Assembly (NCBI RefSeq): GCF_023022965.1
Contig: NZ_CP095462.1
Coordinates: 3,328,001-3,392,000, forward strand
DNA: 64,000 bases
DNA from: Ectobacillus sp. JY-23
Lineage (GTDB): Bacteria > Bacillota > Bacilli > Bacillales > Bacillaceae_G
Direction of reading: 5' to 3'
How positions within the stretch are numbered: the stretch's first letter is position 1; each line of letters opens with the position of its first letter. Shown here in pieces: positions 29,093-40,209 of this stretch. A program made the translations under genes and the position numbers. The notes under the pieces were generated by a model. The model saw only the letters and a program-made list of their open reading frames with translations. It did no database searches and had not been told where the DNA came from.

Positions 29093-30325
29093 TTATAAGC
29101 TTTCGTGGTATGCTTTTTCACCGTGTAAGGTGATATCCAAACCGAGTGCTTCTTCTTCTTCGTTTGCGCGAACGGACATAAAGAGGCTGATTCCTTTAAT
29201 AATTAAGAAAGTAGCAACAGCGGCAAAGACATAGGTAGCGCCGATTGCAATTGCCTGCTTCCCAAGAAGAGCAGCATTTCCGTAAAACAAACCGTTTGCT
29301 CCAGCTTCATTTACGCTTGTTGTTGCAAATAGACCGGTAGCAATGCCGCCCCACGTACCGCCGACGCCATGGCAACCAAATGCATCTAGAGCATCGTCAT
29401 AGCCGAGTTTTCTCTTCATATAAAAGACTGCAAAGTAGCAAATGCCACCGCCTAGTAAACCGATAATAATAGAAGAAAGTGGTGTAACAAATCCGCATGC
29501 CGGTGTAATTGCGACGAGACCGGATACAGCACCGCTCACTGCGCCGAGTACAGTAGGCTTCTTAGTGAAAATCCATTCACAGACGACCCAACCGATTGCC
29601 GCCATTGCAGCAGCTGTGTTTGTATTGATAAAAGCAGTTATAGCCACTTCATTTAAGGTTAAGGCGCTTCCGACGTTAAAGCCAAACCACCCAAACCATA
29701 ATAATCCTGCACCGAGTACAGTAAAGGGCAAATGATGAGGTGTGGAAGAGTGTGCATCCTTGCGCTTGCCTAAATAGATAGCAAGAACAAGACCGGATAC
29801 ACCTGATGTGATATGCACTACGTTGCCGCCTGCAAAATCAAGAGCACCGAGTTCTCTTAACCATCCTCCAACACCCCATACCCAGTGTGCCACTGGATCG
29901 TAGACGAGTGTGGTCCATGCTAAGATGAAAACGATGAATGCGGAAAACTTCATGCGTTCTGCAAATGCACCGGAAATAAGTGCTGGTGTTAAAATCGCAA
30001 ACATCAACTGAAACATCATAAACAGATTATGAGGTAAGGTTGCACTGTAATCCTCGTTTGGTGTAAATGTTACATCTTTTAACAAAGCCCAATCTAAACT
30101 ACCGATAAAACCGTTCCAATCAGGTCCAAAAGAAAGGGAGTAGCCGATTAAAATCCATTGTATAGATACAATTGCCATGGCTGTGTAGCTGTGCATTGTC
30201 GTACTGAGAACATTTTTACTTTTTACCATCCCGCCATAAAATAACGCCAATCCCGGTGTCATTAACATAACCATAACTGTAGCTAAAAAGAGAAACACCG
30301 TATCGCCCATATTAATACCATCCAT
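29093..30325 (-). CDS. amtB: Ammonium transporter (Amt/NrgA)
   Basis: A 410-residue Amt channel with about eleven membrane helices. Signatures: MTPGLALFYGGMVKSKN, DFAGGNVVHITSGVSGLVLA with a pore histidine, and DDALDAFGCHGVGGTWGG with the second one. I place the start at 30325 (MDGINMGDT) after GGGGGAA, which matches the NrgA N-terminus; the open frame reaches 30403 without homology. Operon with the PII gene. A perfect TnrA box lies 61 bp upstream, so it should be activated under nitrogen limitation. Confidence 0.95.
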   Translation of the reverse strand: MDGINMGDTVFLFLATVMVMLMTPGLALFYGGMVKSKNVLSTTMHSYTAMAIVSIQWILIGYSLSFGPDWNGFIGSLDWALLKDVTFTPNEDYSATLPHNLFMMFQLMFAILTPALISGAFAERMKFSAFIVFILAWTTLVYDPVAHWVWGVGGWLRELGALDFAGGNVVHITSGVSGLVLAIYLGKRKDAHSSTPHHLPFTVLGAGLLWFGWFGFNVGSALTLNEVAITAFINTNTAAAMAAIGWVVCEWIFTKKPTVLGAVSGAVSGLVAITPACGFVTPLSSIIIGLLGGGICYFAVFYMKRKLGYDDALDAFGCHGVGGTWGGIATGLFATTSVNEAGANGLFYGNAALLGKQAIAIGATYVFAAVATFLIIKGISLFMSVRANEEEEALGLDITLHGEKAYHESL

Positions 30326-30385
30326 TTGAAATTCCCCCGTTTCTGTTAGATTTAAACTCATATACAAAGTTACTGGCATCTCTTG

Positions 30386-30402
30386 TGTTAGTTTTTCTAA
30401 CA
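30386..30402. promoter_or_regulatory. TnrA/GlnR box upstream of amtB
   Basis: TGTTAGTTTTTCTAACA fits TGTNAN7TNACA exactly. A possible -10 (TTTAAAT, minus strand near 30350-30356) lies about 40 bp downstream, a usual spacing for activation by TnrA. Confidence 0.75.
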
Positions 30403-30616
30403 CTATATGTTATATTTAGTATCATATTCAAATGAATTTGAGTTTGCAAGATAAAATTATCAATTAATTTTGAAAAAAACACATAATTTAAGATTAGTTT
30501 TGCTGAAAACGTTGCCATATGTAAAAAAACCTAACATAAATGTAAGGGTTCCGAAGTGGGTAGTTTAATCTGCTTTTGTAGGTTGTATGGCGGAGTTACA
30601 CGACTTCAACTATAAA

Positions 30617-30648
30617 GAAAGAGGGCGTCAAAAAAGACGCCCTCTTTC
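30617..30648 (-). terminator. Terminator of the MATE transporter gene
   Basis: A 13-bp perfect stem (GAAAGAGGGCGTC/GACGCCCTCTTTC) with a 6-nt loop, followed by T-rich sequence on the minus strand. Confidence 0.88.
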
Positions 30649-30668
30649 TCCATATAAATATAAGTTTG

Positions 30669-32021
30669 TTAGGAGGCAGTTTGCGAGGTATTTACGAATG
30701 ATTTTGTTTGCCAGATGCGAGAACGCCAACGGATTAGCATACAAATGCCGCGAAGCCATTCATCGGCAATAAATGCAATCCAGACACCAACAAGGCCGAG
30801 TTCAAAATGAATGCCCAAAATATAAGCAATCGGAACGCTAATGCCCCACATAGATGCAATACCCATGTAAACAGGAAACTTGACGTCACCTGCAGCGCGA
30901 AGAGCGCTGATGATAATTAGGTTAAAGGCGCGGCCTGGTTCTAATATTAAAGTAAGTAAAATTAACGTACTGCCTGTTGTGATAATGCTTTGGTTTTGGG
31001 TAAAGAGTGAAAATAATTGTTCACGGAAAGCAGAGAATAAGGCAGCTGTCCCCATTACAATAACGAGGGTGATGCGTAGCGCATGCAAACAACTTTTGTA
31101 GGCTTCTTCCATGCGTCTTGCACCTACATGCTGTCCGACGATAATTTGTAAGCCTTGTGCAATTGCCACACCAAATAAGAAAATAAACATGGTGATGTTT
31201 TGAGTATATACCTTGGTTGTTAATGCTTGTGTACCTAGCATCGTAATAAAATACGTAATCAAAATTTGCGATGTGTTGTACGAAACGTGTTCGCCTGCTG
31301 CAGGTATACCAATTTTTAAAAGATTACGCAGGTGCTGCGTTGGCAACGAAAAAAGCGAAACGGCACGAAAGAGATTGCCGGCGCGAAGAAACAATAGATA
31401 CGCTACAATGCCTAATCCGATGATACGGCTGATTGTTGTAGACCACGCAACGCCAGCTTCGCCAAGAATAGGGAAGCCAAACGGACCGAAAATAACGAAA
31501 TAATTACCAATTACATTTAAGATATTCATAGCGATAGTTACGAACATCGTATCACGTGTATAACCGTTACTGCGAAGGATTGCACCGATTGTCATAATCA
31601 GTGCTTGCACGAAGCTAAAGCCTCCAACAATTTGCATAAATGCTTCTGCACGTGGCATGAGATCAGCATTAAGACCCATTGCCTGCAGAATAGGTGTTGT
31701 AAATAAAAATACTACAAGGCTGATAAGAAATCCAAAAACAGCATTTGCTGCTAAGGAAATGACGGCAACTTCTTTTGCGGTAATCTCTTCTTTAGCACCG
31801 ATATGCTGTGCGATTAACACGGCAGTGCCGGCTGTAATAAAACCGAACATCACAATTACGATGTTCAGTACTTGATTGGCAACGCCGACAGCTGCAACTG
31901 ATTCGTCTGAGTATTGGCTAAGCATTAATGTATCTGCATTACCCATAAGCATATATAATAAGACTTCAATAAAAATAGGCCATGTAATTACGAATAATGA
32001 AAGCTGTTTTTTCTTCGTCAT
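30669..32021 (-). CDS. MATE family multidrug efflux transporter
   Basis: A 450-residue protein with twelve predicted membrane helices in two similar halves, each starting near a TWPIF/GIPAAGE-type block. It fits the MatE (NorM/DinF-like) family of Na+ or H+ driven exporters of cationic drugs and dyes. The start is ATG 32021 behind AAAGGAG; the open frame further upstream has no ribosome binding site. A divergent AraC-type regulator gene lies 120 bp away and may control it. Substrate unknown. Confidence 0.88.
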   Translation of the reverse strand: MTKKKQLSLFVITWPIFIEVLLYMLMGNADTLMLSQYSDESVAAVGVANQVLNIVIVMFGFITAGTAVLIAQHIGAKEEITAKEVAVISLAANAVFGFLISLVVFLFTTPILQAMGLNADLMPRAEAFMQIVGGFSFVQALIMTIGAILRSNGYTRDTMFVTIAMNILNVIGNYFVIFGPFGFPILGEAGVAWSTTISRIIGLGIVAYLLFLRAGNLFRAVSLFSLPTQHLRNLLKIGIPAAGEHVSYNTSQILITYFITMLGTQALTTKVYTQNITMFIFLFGVAIAQGLQIIVGQHVGARRMEEAYKSCLHALRITLVIVMGTAALFSAFREQLFSLFTQNQSIITTGSTLILLTLILEPGRAFNLIIISALRAAGDVKFPVYMGIASMWGISVPIAYILGIHFELGLVGVWIAFIADEWLRGICMLIRWRSRIWQTKSFVNTSQTAS

Positions 32022-32140
32022 AGGACAACTCCTTTGTAAAAAGCGACATTTTACTTTACTAAGTTTATAGCCCAAATATAATAATAAAAAGAGAATGAAA
32101 CGAGATAAATAGGATAAAAACGACTTTTACGAGGTGTGAA

Positions 32141-33004
32141 ATGAAAGTATTAAGCATGGCAATTCCGCCTTTGCCAGTCTTTATTAAAGCGGGTAAAGGG
32201 GTGTTTCGGAAGGGGAGAAAGCATTTTCGTCGTACGTATACAGTGTTTGATTGTATTTATGTGCAAAGTGGTACGCTGTATATGCGTGAAGAAGATATAG
32301 AGTATGAAGTGAAGGCTGGGGAATATATTTTATTAATTCCGGGTTTTGAACATGCTGGTTATCGAAATTGTACAGAGGATACGAGCATTTATTGGTTTCA
32401 TTTTGTCCTGGAAGGATTATTTGCTTGTCAGGAAACTGAGCATGTATCGTGGTCAGATTTGCTGAATAGGGAAGAAACTTTTACAGAACCTGCAAAATTC
32501 ACACTGCAAATTCCGCGATACGGCGGTGTACAAAACAAAGAAATGGCAGAGCGCTTATTGGAGGACCTAGTCAATGGGGGAGACTCTGTGGAAAGTAAAT
32601 TGCAACAACCAGTACGTCTATATCAGTTCTTATTGTTTTTACAGAAAGAGGCACTTGGTATTCCGAGTGCTGCGGAAAAGGTGAGTGAGCAAGCTGCGGC
32701 TTATTTGCGCATGCATTATCGCGAGGATGTAAAAATGACAGATGTGGCACGACATATTTTATATAATGTGGACTATATTACCCGTTGTATGCAAAAGCAA
32801 ATGGGTATTAGCCCGTTGCAGTATTTAAATGAAATCCGTCTGAGCGAAGCGAAAAAACGTTTGGTTGTAACGAACGATAAAATAAAAGTTATCGCAAGGG
32901 ATGTTGGCTTTATGGATGAAGGCTATTTTTCGAGATTGTTTCGCAAAAAAGAAGGTGTCAGTCCACTCACGTACAGAAGGATGGTACGCCGTGAAGGGGT
33001 ATAA
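32141..33004 (+). CDS. AraC family transcriptional regulator
   Basis: A 287-residue regulator. The N-terminal half is a cupin-like ligand domain (FDCIYVQSGTLYMREED, GEYILLIPGFEHAGY, then IYWFHF). The C-terminal 100 residues form the double helix-turn-helix, with ISPLQYLNEIRLSEAKKRL and a final VGFMDEGYFSRLFRKKEGVSPLTYR. AraC members with this build often sense sugars. Neighbours are the divergent MATE gene and the convergent neopullulanase, so it may govern either the exporter or an unlinked sugar system. Confidence 0.88.
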   Translation: MKVLSMAIPPLPVFIKAGKGVFRKGRKHFRRTYTVFDCIYVQSGTLYMREEDIEYEVKAGEYILLIPGFEHAGYRNCTEDTSIYWFHFVLEGLFACQETEHVSWSDLLNREETFTEPAKFTLQIPRYGGVQNKEMAERLLEDLVNGGDSVESKLQQPVRLYQFLLFLQKEALGIPSAAEKVSEQAAAYLRMHYREDVKMTDVARHILYNVDYITRCMQKQMGISPLQYLNEIRLSEAKKRLVVTNDKIKVIARDVGFMDEGYFSRLFRKKEGVSPLTYRRMVRREGV

Positions 33005-33034
33005 AAAGGCTTTGCGCACGCGCAAAGCCTTTTT
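33003..33034. terminator. Bidirectional terminator (AraC regulator / neopullulanase)
   Basis: A 14-bp perfect stem AAAAAGGCTTTGCG/CGCAAAGCCTTTTT with a 4-nt loop, between two convergent genes. Confidence 0.92.
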
Positions 33035-33037
33035 ATC

Positions 33038-34813
<1,776 letters not shown>

Positions 34814-34816
34814 TCA

Positions 34817-34830
34817 GGCAATCGATTGCC
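34817..34830. promoter_or_regulatory. LacI-type operator before neopullulanase gene
   Basis: GGCAATCGATTGCC is a perfect 14-bp palindrome with a central CG, located just downstream of the promoter. MdxR or CcpA are the likely binders. Confidence 0.55.
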
Positions 34831-34842
34831 CTTTTGTTTTTT

Positions 34843-34871
34843 AGATTATTATTTGCTGTTCATAAAGTCAA
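34843..34871 (-). promoter_or_regulatory. SigA promoter of neopullulanase gene
   Basis: TTGACT and TAATCT on the minus strand with a 17-bp spacer. Confidence 0.6.
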
Positions 34872-34971
34872 TTATGAGATTTTTTATATTAGAAAAGCAA
34901 ATAAAATCGCATCTTTTGGCAGTAAATTCGAAATATCGACAAAATTCTTGTATAAAATTAAAAAAAATGTA

Positions 34972-35001
34972 TTGAATAAAAAAGATTCATAGTTGTATAA
35001 T
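34972..35001 (+). promoter_or_regulatory. SigA promoter of malE operon
   Basis: TTGAAT and a perfect TATAAT with an 18-bp spacer. The three operators lie directly downstream. Confidence 0.65.
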
Positions 35002-35015
35002 AAGGACATGGTAAG

Positions 35016-35074
35016 TGCAAACGTTTTCACTGGTTTTGCAAACGCTAGCAAAATTACTGCAAACGTTTGAATCA
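35016..35074. promoter_or_regulatory. Three LacI-family operators in malE leader
   Basis: TGCAAACGTTTTCA (35016), TGCAAACGCTAGCA (35037) and TGCAAACGTTTGAA (35058) are spaced 21 bp apart, i.e. two helical turns. Each has the central CG of LacI-family operators. The first is one mismatch from cre. Confidence 0.6.
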
Positions 35075-35101
35075 TTTAAATTTATTTAGGGGGTTTTCCT
35101 G

Positions 35102-36352
35102 ATGAAGAAAGCGAAAGCGTTATCTTTATTGACTGTTCCTGCGTTAGCTGTTGGTATGCTAGCAGCATGCGGACCAAAAGAGGACAGCAAAAAAACAACA
35201 GACAACAAGAAAGTGGATGACAAAACACTTGTTGTTTGGGAAGACAAAGACAAATTAAACGGCATTAAAGATGCGGTTGCAAAATTTGAAAAAGAAAACG
35301 GTGTTAAAGTTAAGCTTAAAGAGCTTAACACAACAGACCAATTAAAGCAGCTTCGTCTTGACGGACCAGCTGGAACAGGTCCTGATATCATCACTTTACC
35401 GCATGACCAAATTGGCGGCGCTGTAACAGAAGGCTTGCTTGCTGAGATTAAAACTGACAAAGCTAGCACGTTTACAGACGTTGCAATCAATGCAGAAAGC
35501 TACCAAGGTAAATTATATGGTTTACCAAAAGCAATCGAAACACCTGTATTCATTTATAACAAAAAGTTGATGCCACAAGCTCCTAAGACAATGGAAGAGC
35601 TTTACACATTCTCTAAAGGCTTTACAAAAGACGGCAAATACGGTTTCTTGGCTCTTTGGGACAACTTCTACTTCGCGAACGGCGTACTTAGCGGTATGGG
35701 CGGCTTCGTATTCGGCGGTGAAGCGGGTAACCTTGACCCAACGAAACTTGGCTTGAACAATGATGGCGCTGTAAAAGGTGCTGACTACATTGCGAAATGG
35801 TACAAAGAAAACCTATTCCCGAAAGGTATTATCGGTGAAAACGGCGGCGCTGCAATGGACGCTTTATTCAATGAAAGCAAAGCTGCAGCTGTTATGAACG
35901 GACCATGGGCATTCCAAGGTTATAAAACAGCAGGTATCGACTACGGTGTAGCTCCAATGCCAACACTTCCAAACGGCGAGCGCGTAAAAACATTCTTGGG
36001 GGTAAAAGGATACCACATTTCTTCTTACTCTAAGAAACAAGAATTGGCTACAAAATTCCTTGAGTTCGTAACGAACGAAGAGAACTCTAAAGTACGTTAT
36101 GAGCAAACAAAAGAAATTCCACCTGTGAAGTCTCTAATTGATACATTCACTGACGAAGGTGCAAAAGCAGTTGCGGAGCAATCTCAATCTGCAATTCCAA
36201 TGCCAAACATTCCTGAAATGGGCGAAGTATGGGCACCAGCTGCAAGTGCATTACAAAACATCGTAACTGGCAAGTCTGATTCTAAGAAAGCTTTAGATGA
36301 AGCTGTTAAGCAAATTGATACAAACATCAAAACAAATCACAAGAAGAAATAA
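35102..36352 (+). CDS. malE: Maltose/maltodextrin ABC transporter substrate-binding lipoprotein
   Basis: A 416-residue extracytoplasmic binding protein. The signal peptide ends in the lipobox LAAC, so Cys23 is lipid-modified and the protein is anchored outside the membrane. A lysine-rich linker follows, then the MalE-type fold (VVWEDKDKLNG, GTGPDIITLPHDQIGGAV, ETPVFIYNKKL, GPWAFQGYKTAGIDYGV). It corresponds to MdxE of B. subtilis. Codon use is strongly biased, suggesting high expression. A hairpin separates it from malF, probably leaving more malE than malFG message. Confidence 0.93.
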   Translation: MKKAKALSLLTVPALAVGMLAACGPKEDSKKTTDNKKVDDKTLVVWEDKDKLNGIKDAVAKFEKENGVKVKLKELNTTDQLKQLRLDGPAGTGPDIITLPHDQIGGAVTEGLLAEIKTDKASTFTDVAINAESYQGKLYGLPKAIETPVFIYNKKLMPQAPKTMEELYTFSKGFTKDGKYGFLALWDNFYFANGVLSGMGGFVFGGEAGNLDPTKLGLNNDGAVKGADYIAKWYKENLFPKGIIGENGGAAMDALFNESKAAAVMNGPWAFQGYKTAGIDYGVAPMPTLPNGERVKTFLGVKGYHISSYSKKQELATKFLEFVTNEENSKVRYEQTKEIPPVKSLIDTFTDEGAKAVAEQSQSAIPMPNIPEMGEVWAPAASALQNIVTGKSDSKKALDEAVKQIDTNIKTNHKKK

Positions 36353-36362
36353 TATAACACTC

Positions 36363-36401
36363 AATAGGGTTGTGCCCCAAACCGGGGCACAACCTCCTAT
36401 T
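36363..36401 (+). terminator. Intercistronic hairpin between malE and malF
   Basis: GTTGTGCCCC/GGGGCACAAC forms a strong 10-bp stem extended by AATAGG/CCTATT with a small bulge. No T run follows, so it is more likely a partial attenuator or 3' stabiliser than a full terminator. Confidence 0.65.
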
Positions 36402-36440
36402 CATAAAGGGTAATGAGTAGAGAAGGGGGAACCCAGAAAT

Positions 36441-37733
36441 ATGGAACATATTGTACAACCTGCACAAAGTACAAAGCATGCAAAGCTAGCGACGCTGTTG
36501 TCCATTATTCCAGGAATTGGACAGATGTATAACCGTCAAATTTTAAAGGGTATTCTTTTATTTGTTTTAACGGGAGCTTTTTTCATTGCATTTAGAGATT
36601 TGTTAAACATGGGGTTATGGGGACTTGTTACACTTGGCGAAGAAGTGCCACGTGATCATTCCATCTTTTTATTGGTAGAAGGTATCTTGGCAATTATTGT
36701 TGTAGGATTTGGTCTGGCAATTTATGGATTTAATTTGAGAGATGCATATGTAAACGGTAAAAAACGCGATTTGGGTATTCCACTTAACTCGGTAAAAGAG
36801 CAATATCGCAACCTGATCGACAATGGATTTCCATACTTAATGATCACGCCGGGTTTTGTTTTACTTGTATTCGTTGTTATCTTCCCAATTTTATTCGTTA
36901 TTTTGCTTGGTTTTACAAACTACGATTTGTATCACTCGCCACCGGCGAAGCTTGTGGACTGGGTAGGATTCCAAAACTTCGTTGAGTTGTTCACATTACC
37001 AATGTGGCGCGATACATTCCTTAGCGTATTAGGCTGGACAATTGTTTGGACATTTACCGCAACAACACTACAAGTTGGGCTAGGTATTTTCCTTGCGATT
37101 TTAGTAAACCAACCCGATCTAAAAGGAAAGGCAATTATCCGTACTATTTTCATTTTACCTTGGGCCGTGCCTGCATTCGTTTCTATTCTTGTGTTTGCAG
37201 GGATGTTTAATGAATCTTTTGGTGCAATCAACAACCAAATCCTAGCGATGTTTGGAATCGATCCCAAACCATGGATGACAGATCCATTCTGGACAAGAAC
37301 AGCAATTATTTTATTGCAAACTTGGCTTGGATTCCCTTTCATCTTCGCAATGGTTACTGGTATTTTGCAGTCTATTCCGGCTGACTTATATGAAGCTGCA
37401 ACAATTGATGGCGCAACAATCTGGCAAAAATTTACGAAGATTACGTTGCCTCTTGTGTTATACGCAACAGCTCCAATTCTTATTACGCAGTACACGTTTA
37501 ACTTTAACAATTTTAACTTAATTTACTTGTTTAACGGTGGTGGTCCTGCGGTACCTGGACAAAACGCCGGCTCAACAGACATTTTGATTTCTTGGATTTA
37601 CAGCTTGACAATGACATCTTCACAGTACGGGAAAGCTGCTGCCATCACATTGCTGCTATCCGTAGTTGTTATTACAGTAGCATTATGGCAATTCAAGAGA
37701 ACAAAATCATTCCAAGAAGAGGATATGATGTGA
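36441..37733 (+). CDS. malF: Maltodextrin ABC transporter permease MalF
   Basis: A 430-residue permease. Two N-terminal hydrophobic hairpins (SIIPGIGQMYNRQ region) precede the MetI-like core with six helices. The EAA loop that contacts the ATPase is ADLYEAATIDGATIWQKF. It corresponds to MdxF. No ATPase gene is in the window; in bacilli a shared MsmX-type ATPase usually energises this transporter. One base separates it from malG. Confidence 0.93.
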   Translation: MEHIVQPAQSTKHAKLATLLSIIPGIGQMYNRQILKGILLFVLTGAFFIAFRDLLNMGLWGLVTLGEEVPRDHSIFLLVEGILAIIVVGFGLAIYGFNLRDAYVNGKKRDLGIPLNSVKEQYRNLIDNGFPYLMITPGFVLLVFVVIFPILFVILLGFTNYDLYHSPPAKLVDWVGFQNFVELFTLPMWRDTFLSVLGWTIVWTFTATTLQVGLGIFLAILVNQPDLKGKAIIRTIFILPWAVPAFVSILVFAGMFNESFGAINNQILAMFGIDPKPWMTDPFWTRTAIILLQTWLGFPFIFAMVTGILQSIPADLYEAATIDGATIWQKFTKITLPLVLYATAPILITQYTFNFNNFNLIYLFNGGGPAVPGQNAGSTDILISWIYSLTMTSSQYGKAAAITLLLSVVVITVALWQFKRTKSFQEEDMM

Positions 37734-37734
37734 T

Positions 37735-38577
37735 ATGAATCTAAAAACAGAAAGAGCGATTCGGCTCACTTTATCGTATATCGTTGTTTTGATTATGTCT
37801 GCTATCGTTTTGTATCCGGTTGTATGGATTATCGGTTCATCGTTTAACCCGGGTGATAGCTTGTCAGGTTCGACTATGATTCCGAAGAACGCATCTTTGG
37901 TTCATTATAAGGATCTATTTGATACAAGCCAAAGCAATTATTTGCTTTGGTACTGGAATACATTGAAGATTTGTTTAGCAACAATGTTCTTTTCTGTATT
38001 GGCGATTAGTTTTACGGCTTATGCGTTCTCACGCTATCGTTTTGTTGGTCGTAAAAATGGTTTGGTAACATTCCTTGTATTGCAAATGATTCCAAACTTT
38101 TCAGCATTAATCGCGTTGTTCATTTTAGCGCAATTAACAGGTTTAATTGATACGCATCTTTCATTGATTTTGATTTATGTTGGCGGTGCCATCCCAATGA
38201 ATACATGGTTGATGAAGGGCTACTTGGATACAATTCCAAAGGAGCTGGATGAGTCAGCACGCATGGACGGTGCAGGTCATTTCCGTATTTTTATTCAAAT
38301 TATCATGCCGCTTGCAAAACCAATTATCGCGGTTGTAGCATTGTTCAACTTTATCGGACCGTTCACCGACTTTATTATCGCGAAAATCTTGATTCGATCT
38401 GAAGAAAAATATACATTAGCTGTTGGATTGTATGATTTAGTAGCGAAGCAATTCGGTAACGAATTTACAAAATTCGCTGCAGGGTCTGTTCTAATCGCAA
38501 TTCCAATTGCTATACTATTCTTGTCGCTTCAAAAGTACTTTATTTCCGGTCTAACTGCTGGAGGTACAAAAGGATAA
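37735..38577 (+). CDS. malG: Maltodextrin ABC transporter permease MalG
   Basis: A 280-residue MetI-like permease with six helices and the EAA loop PKELDESARMDGAGHFRIF. Partner of MalF; corresponds to MdxG. The start follows the malF stop by one base, so they are translationally coupled. The amylase gene begins within 30 bp downstream. Confidence 0.94.
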   Translation: MNLKTERAIRLTLSYIVVLIMSAIVLYPVVWIIGSSFNPGDSLSGSTMIPKNASLVHYKDLFDTSQSNYLLWYWNTLKICLATMFFSVLAISFTAYAFSRYRFVGRKNGLVTFLVLQMIPNFSALIALFILAQLTGLIDTHLSLILIYVGGAIPMNTWLMKGYLDTIPKELDESARMDGAGHFRIFIQIIMPLAKPIIAVVALFNFIGPFTDFIIAKILIRSEEKYTLAVGLYDLVAKQFGNEFTKFAAGSVLIAIPIAILFLSLQKYFISGLTAGGTKG

Positions 38578-38603
38578 GAATGGGAAGGGAAGGAGGAGCG
38601 GAG

Positions 38604-40133
38604 ATGTGCAAAAAAGTGATATCACTATTGCTAATCCCGTTTCTTCTTTTTTATGTTCAGCCAATTTTGGCTGCTGAAAAAGAAGAAAAAAACTGGCAAG
38701 ATGAATCGATTTATTTCATCATGGTTGATCGGTTCAACAATGGGGATCAAAAAAATGATTTTAACGTAGACCCAGAGAATTTAAAAGCATATAACGGAGG
38801 CGATTTGGAGGGAATTATCAAGCGTCTGGATTATATTCAAAAGATGGGGTTTACAGCGATTTGGCTAACACCTGTTGTCGATAATGAACAAGGTGGATAC
38901 CATGGTTATTGGACAAACGATTATTTCAAGGTAGAAGAGCATTTCGGTTCTATGAAAGATATGAAACGGCTCGTCAAAGAGGCCCACAAACGGGATATGA
39001 AGGTACTTCTTGATTTTGTCGGCAACCATACCGGCTATAAGCATCCGTGGTTAAAGGATCCGGCTAAGGTAAATTGGTTTCATGAAAATGTGCCTATTTT
39101 AGGTGAGGATCAAACCTCAGTAGAAAACGGATGGTTGGCAGGCTTGCCGGATTTAAATGTAGAAAATCCTGAGGTGAAAAAGTTTCTAATTGATAATGCC
39201 AAATGGTGGATTCAGCAAACAGATGTAGATGGATTTCGTCTTGATGCAGTTAAGCACGTACCAAAAGCATTTTGGAGTGACTTTAGCAAAGAAGTGAAAG
39301 CGGTTAAAAAAGACTTCTTCCTGATTGGAGAAGTATATAATAACGATCCTACGTATATCGCAGAGTATGAAGCAACTGGGATTGACGCTTTTTTGAATTT
39401 CCCATATCAAAAGGAAATTACAGCAGCCTTCAGTAAGCCGAATGTATCGGCAGAGCGATTGTTTAACCAGTGGAAGCGTGATGAACGATTTTATCAAAAT
39501 CCGTACTTGCTTGGCACATACCTTGATAACCATGATTTAAAACGCTTTACAAGGGTGGCGAAGGAGAACAAACAGCATCCGCCGACACGTTTACGCTTGG
39601 CGCTTACGTATCTATTTACATCACCGGGTATTCCAATTATGTATTATGGCACAGAAATTGCGCTTGATGGCGGCGAAGATCCTGATAATCGAAGACTGAT
39701 GGATTTTAAAACAGATGAGGACTTTCTCCAATACATTAGCAAGCTGGGCGAGCTACGCAATGACTTACCAGCACTACGCCGCGGCACATTTGAAATGCTG
39801 TATGATGAAAATGGCATGAGCGTATTTAAACGGGTATATAAAGAGGAAGTCATTATTACTGCCATCAATAATACAGATAAAACGCAAACCGTAGAGCTTA
39901 CACATGAGCAGTTAGAAGGAAACAAGGAGCTTCGAGGTCTTTTGCAGGATGATCTTGTTCGAGATAACAACGGTTATAAGCTTGTAATTGATCGAGAGCA
40001 AGCAAACGTATATGCGCTTGCCGAAAAAAGCGGCTTAAATATATGGTTTATTGGTTCCATTGCTGCCGTTATTATTTTATTTATTACATTTTTGTTTTTA
40101 GCAAAAAGAAGGGGTATAAAGCGCGCTTCATAA
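38604..40133 (+). CDS. Secreted, membrane-anchored GH13 alpha-amylase
   Basis: A 509-residue GH13 enzyme. A signal peptide (residues 1-24, ending LAA) leads it outside. Catalytic residues are Asp214 in DGFRLDAVKH, Glu243 in LIGEVY and Asp311 in LDNHD. After the C-terminal beta domain a single membrane helix (about 477-498) and a basic tail AKRRGIKRAS would tether it to the cell surface. It would cut starch or long dextrins beside the MalE-MalFG importer. Start at ATG 38604 behind AGGAGG, not the upstream 38580. Tethered amylases of this type are known in bacilli. Confidence 0.88.
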   Translation: MCKKVISLLLIPFLLFYVQPILAAEKEEKNWQDESIYFIMVDRFNNGDQKNDFNVDPENLKAYNGGDLEGIIKRLDYIQKMGFTAIWLTPVVDNEQGGYHGYWTNDYFKVEEHFGSMKDMKRLVKEAHKRDMKVLLDFVGNHTGYKHPWLKDPAKVNWFHENVPILGEDQTSVENGWLAGLPDLNVENPEVKKFLIDNAKWWIQQTDVDGFRLDAVKHVPKAFWSDFSKEVKAVKKDFFLIGEVYNNDPTYIAEYEATGIDAFLNFPYQKEITAAFSKPNVSAERLFNQWKRDERFYQNPYLLGTYLDNHDLKRFTRVAKENKQHPPTRLRLALTYLFTSPGIPIMYYGTEIALDGGEDPDNRRLMDFKTDEDFLQYISKLGELRNDLPALRRGTFEMLYDENGMSVFKRVYKEEVIITAINNTDKTQTVELTHEQLEGNKELRGLLQDDLVRDNNGYKLVIDREQANVYALAEKSGLNIWFIGSIAAVIILFITFLFLAKRRGIKRAS

Positions 40134-40209
40134 AAAATTCACTCAGAAAGCGTCAGCTTTCATTTGTTTGATGATATAATGAAAACGGTTCATAAGGAGG
40201 ATGGTGTGA

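Noticed and set aside
36932-37510. Minus-strand 192-residue frame inside malF
   Set aside because: Antisense shadow of a conserved permease with strong codon bias on the plus strand.
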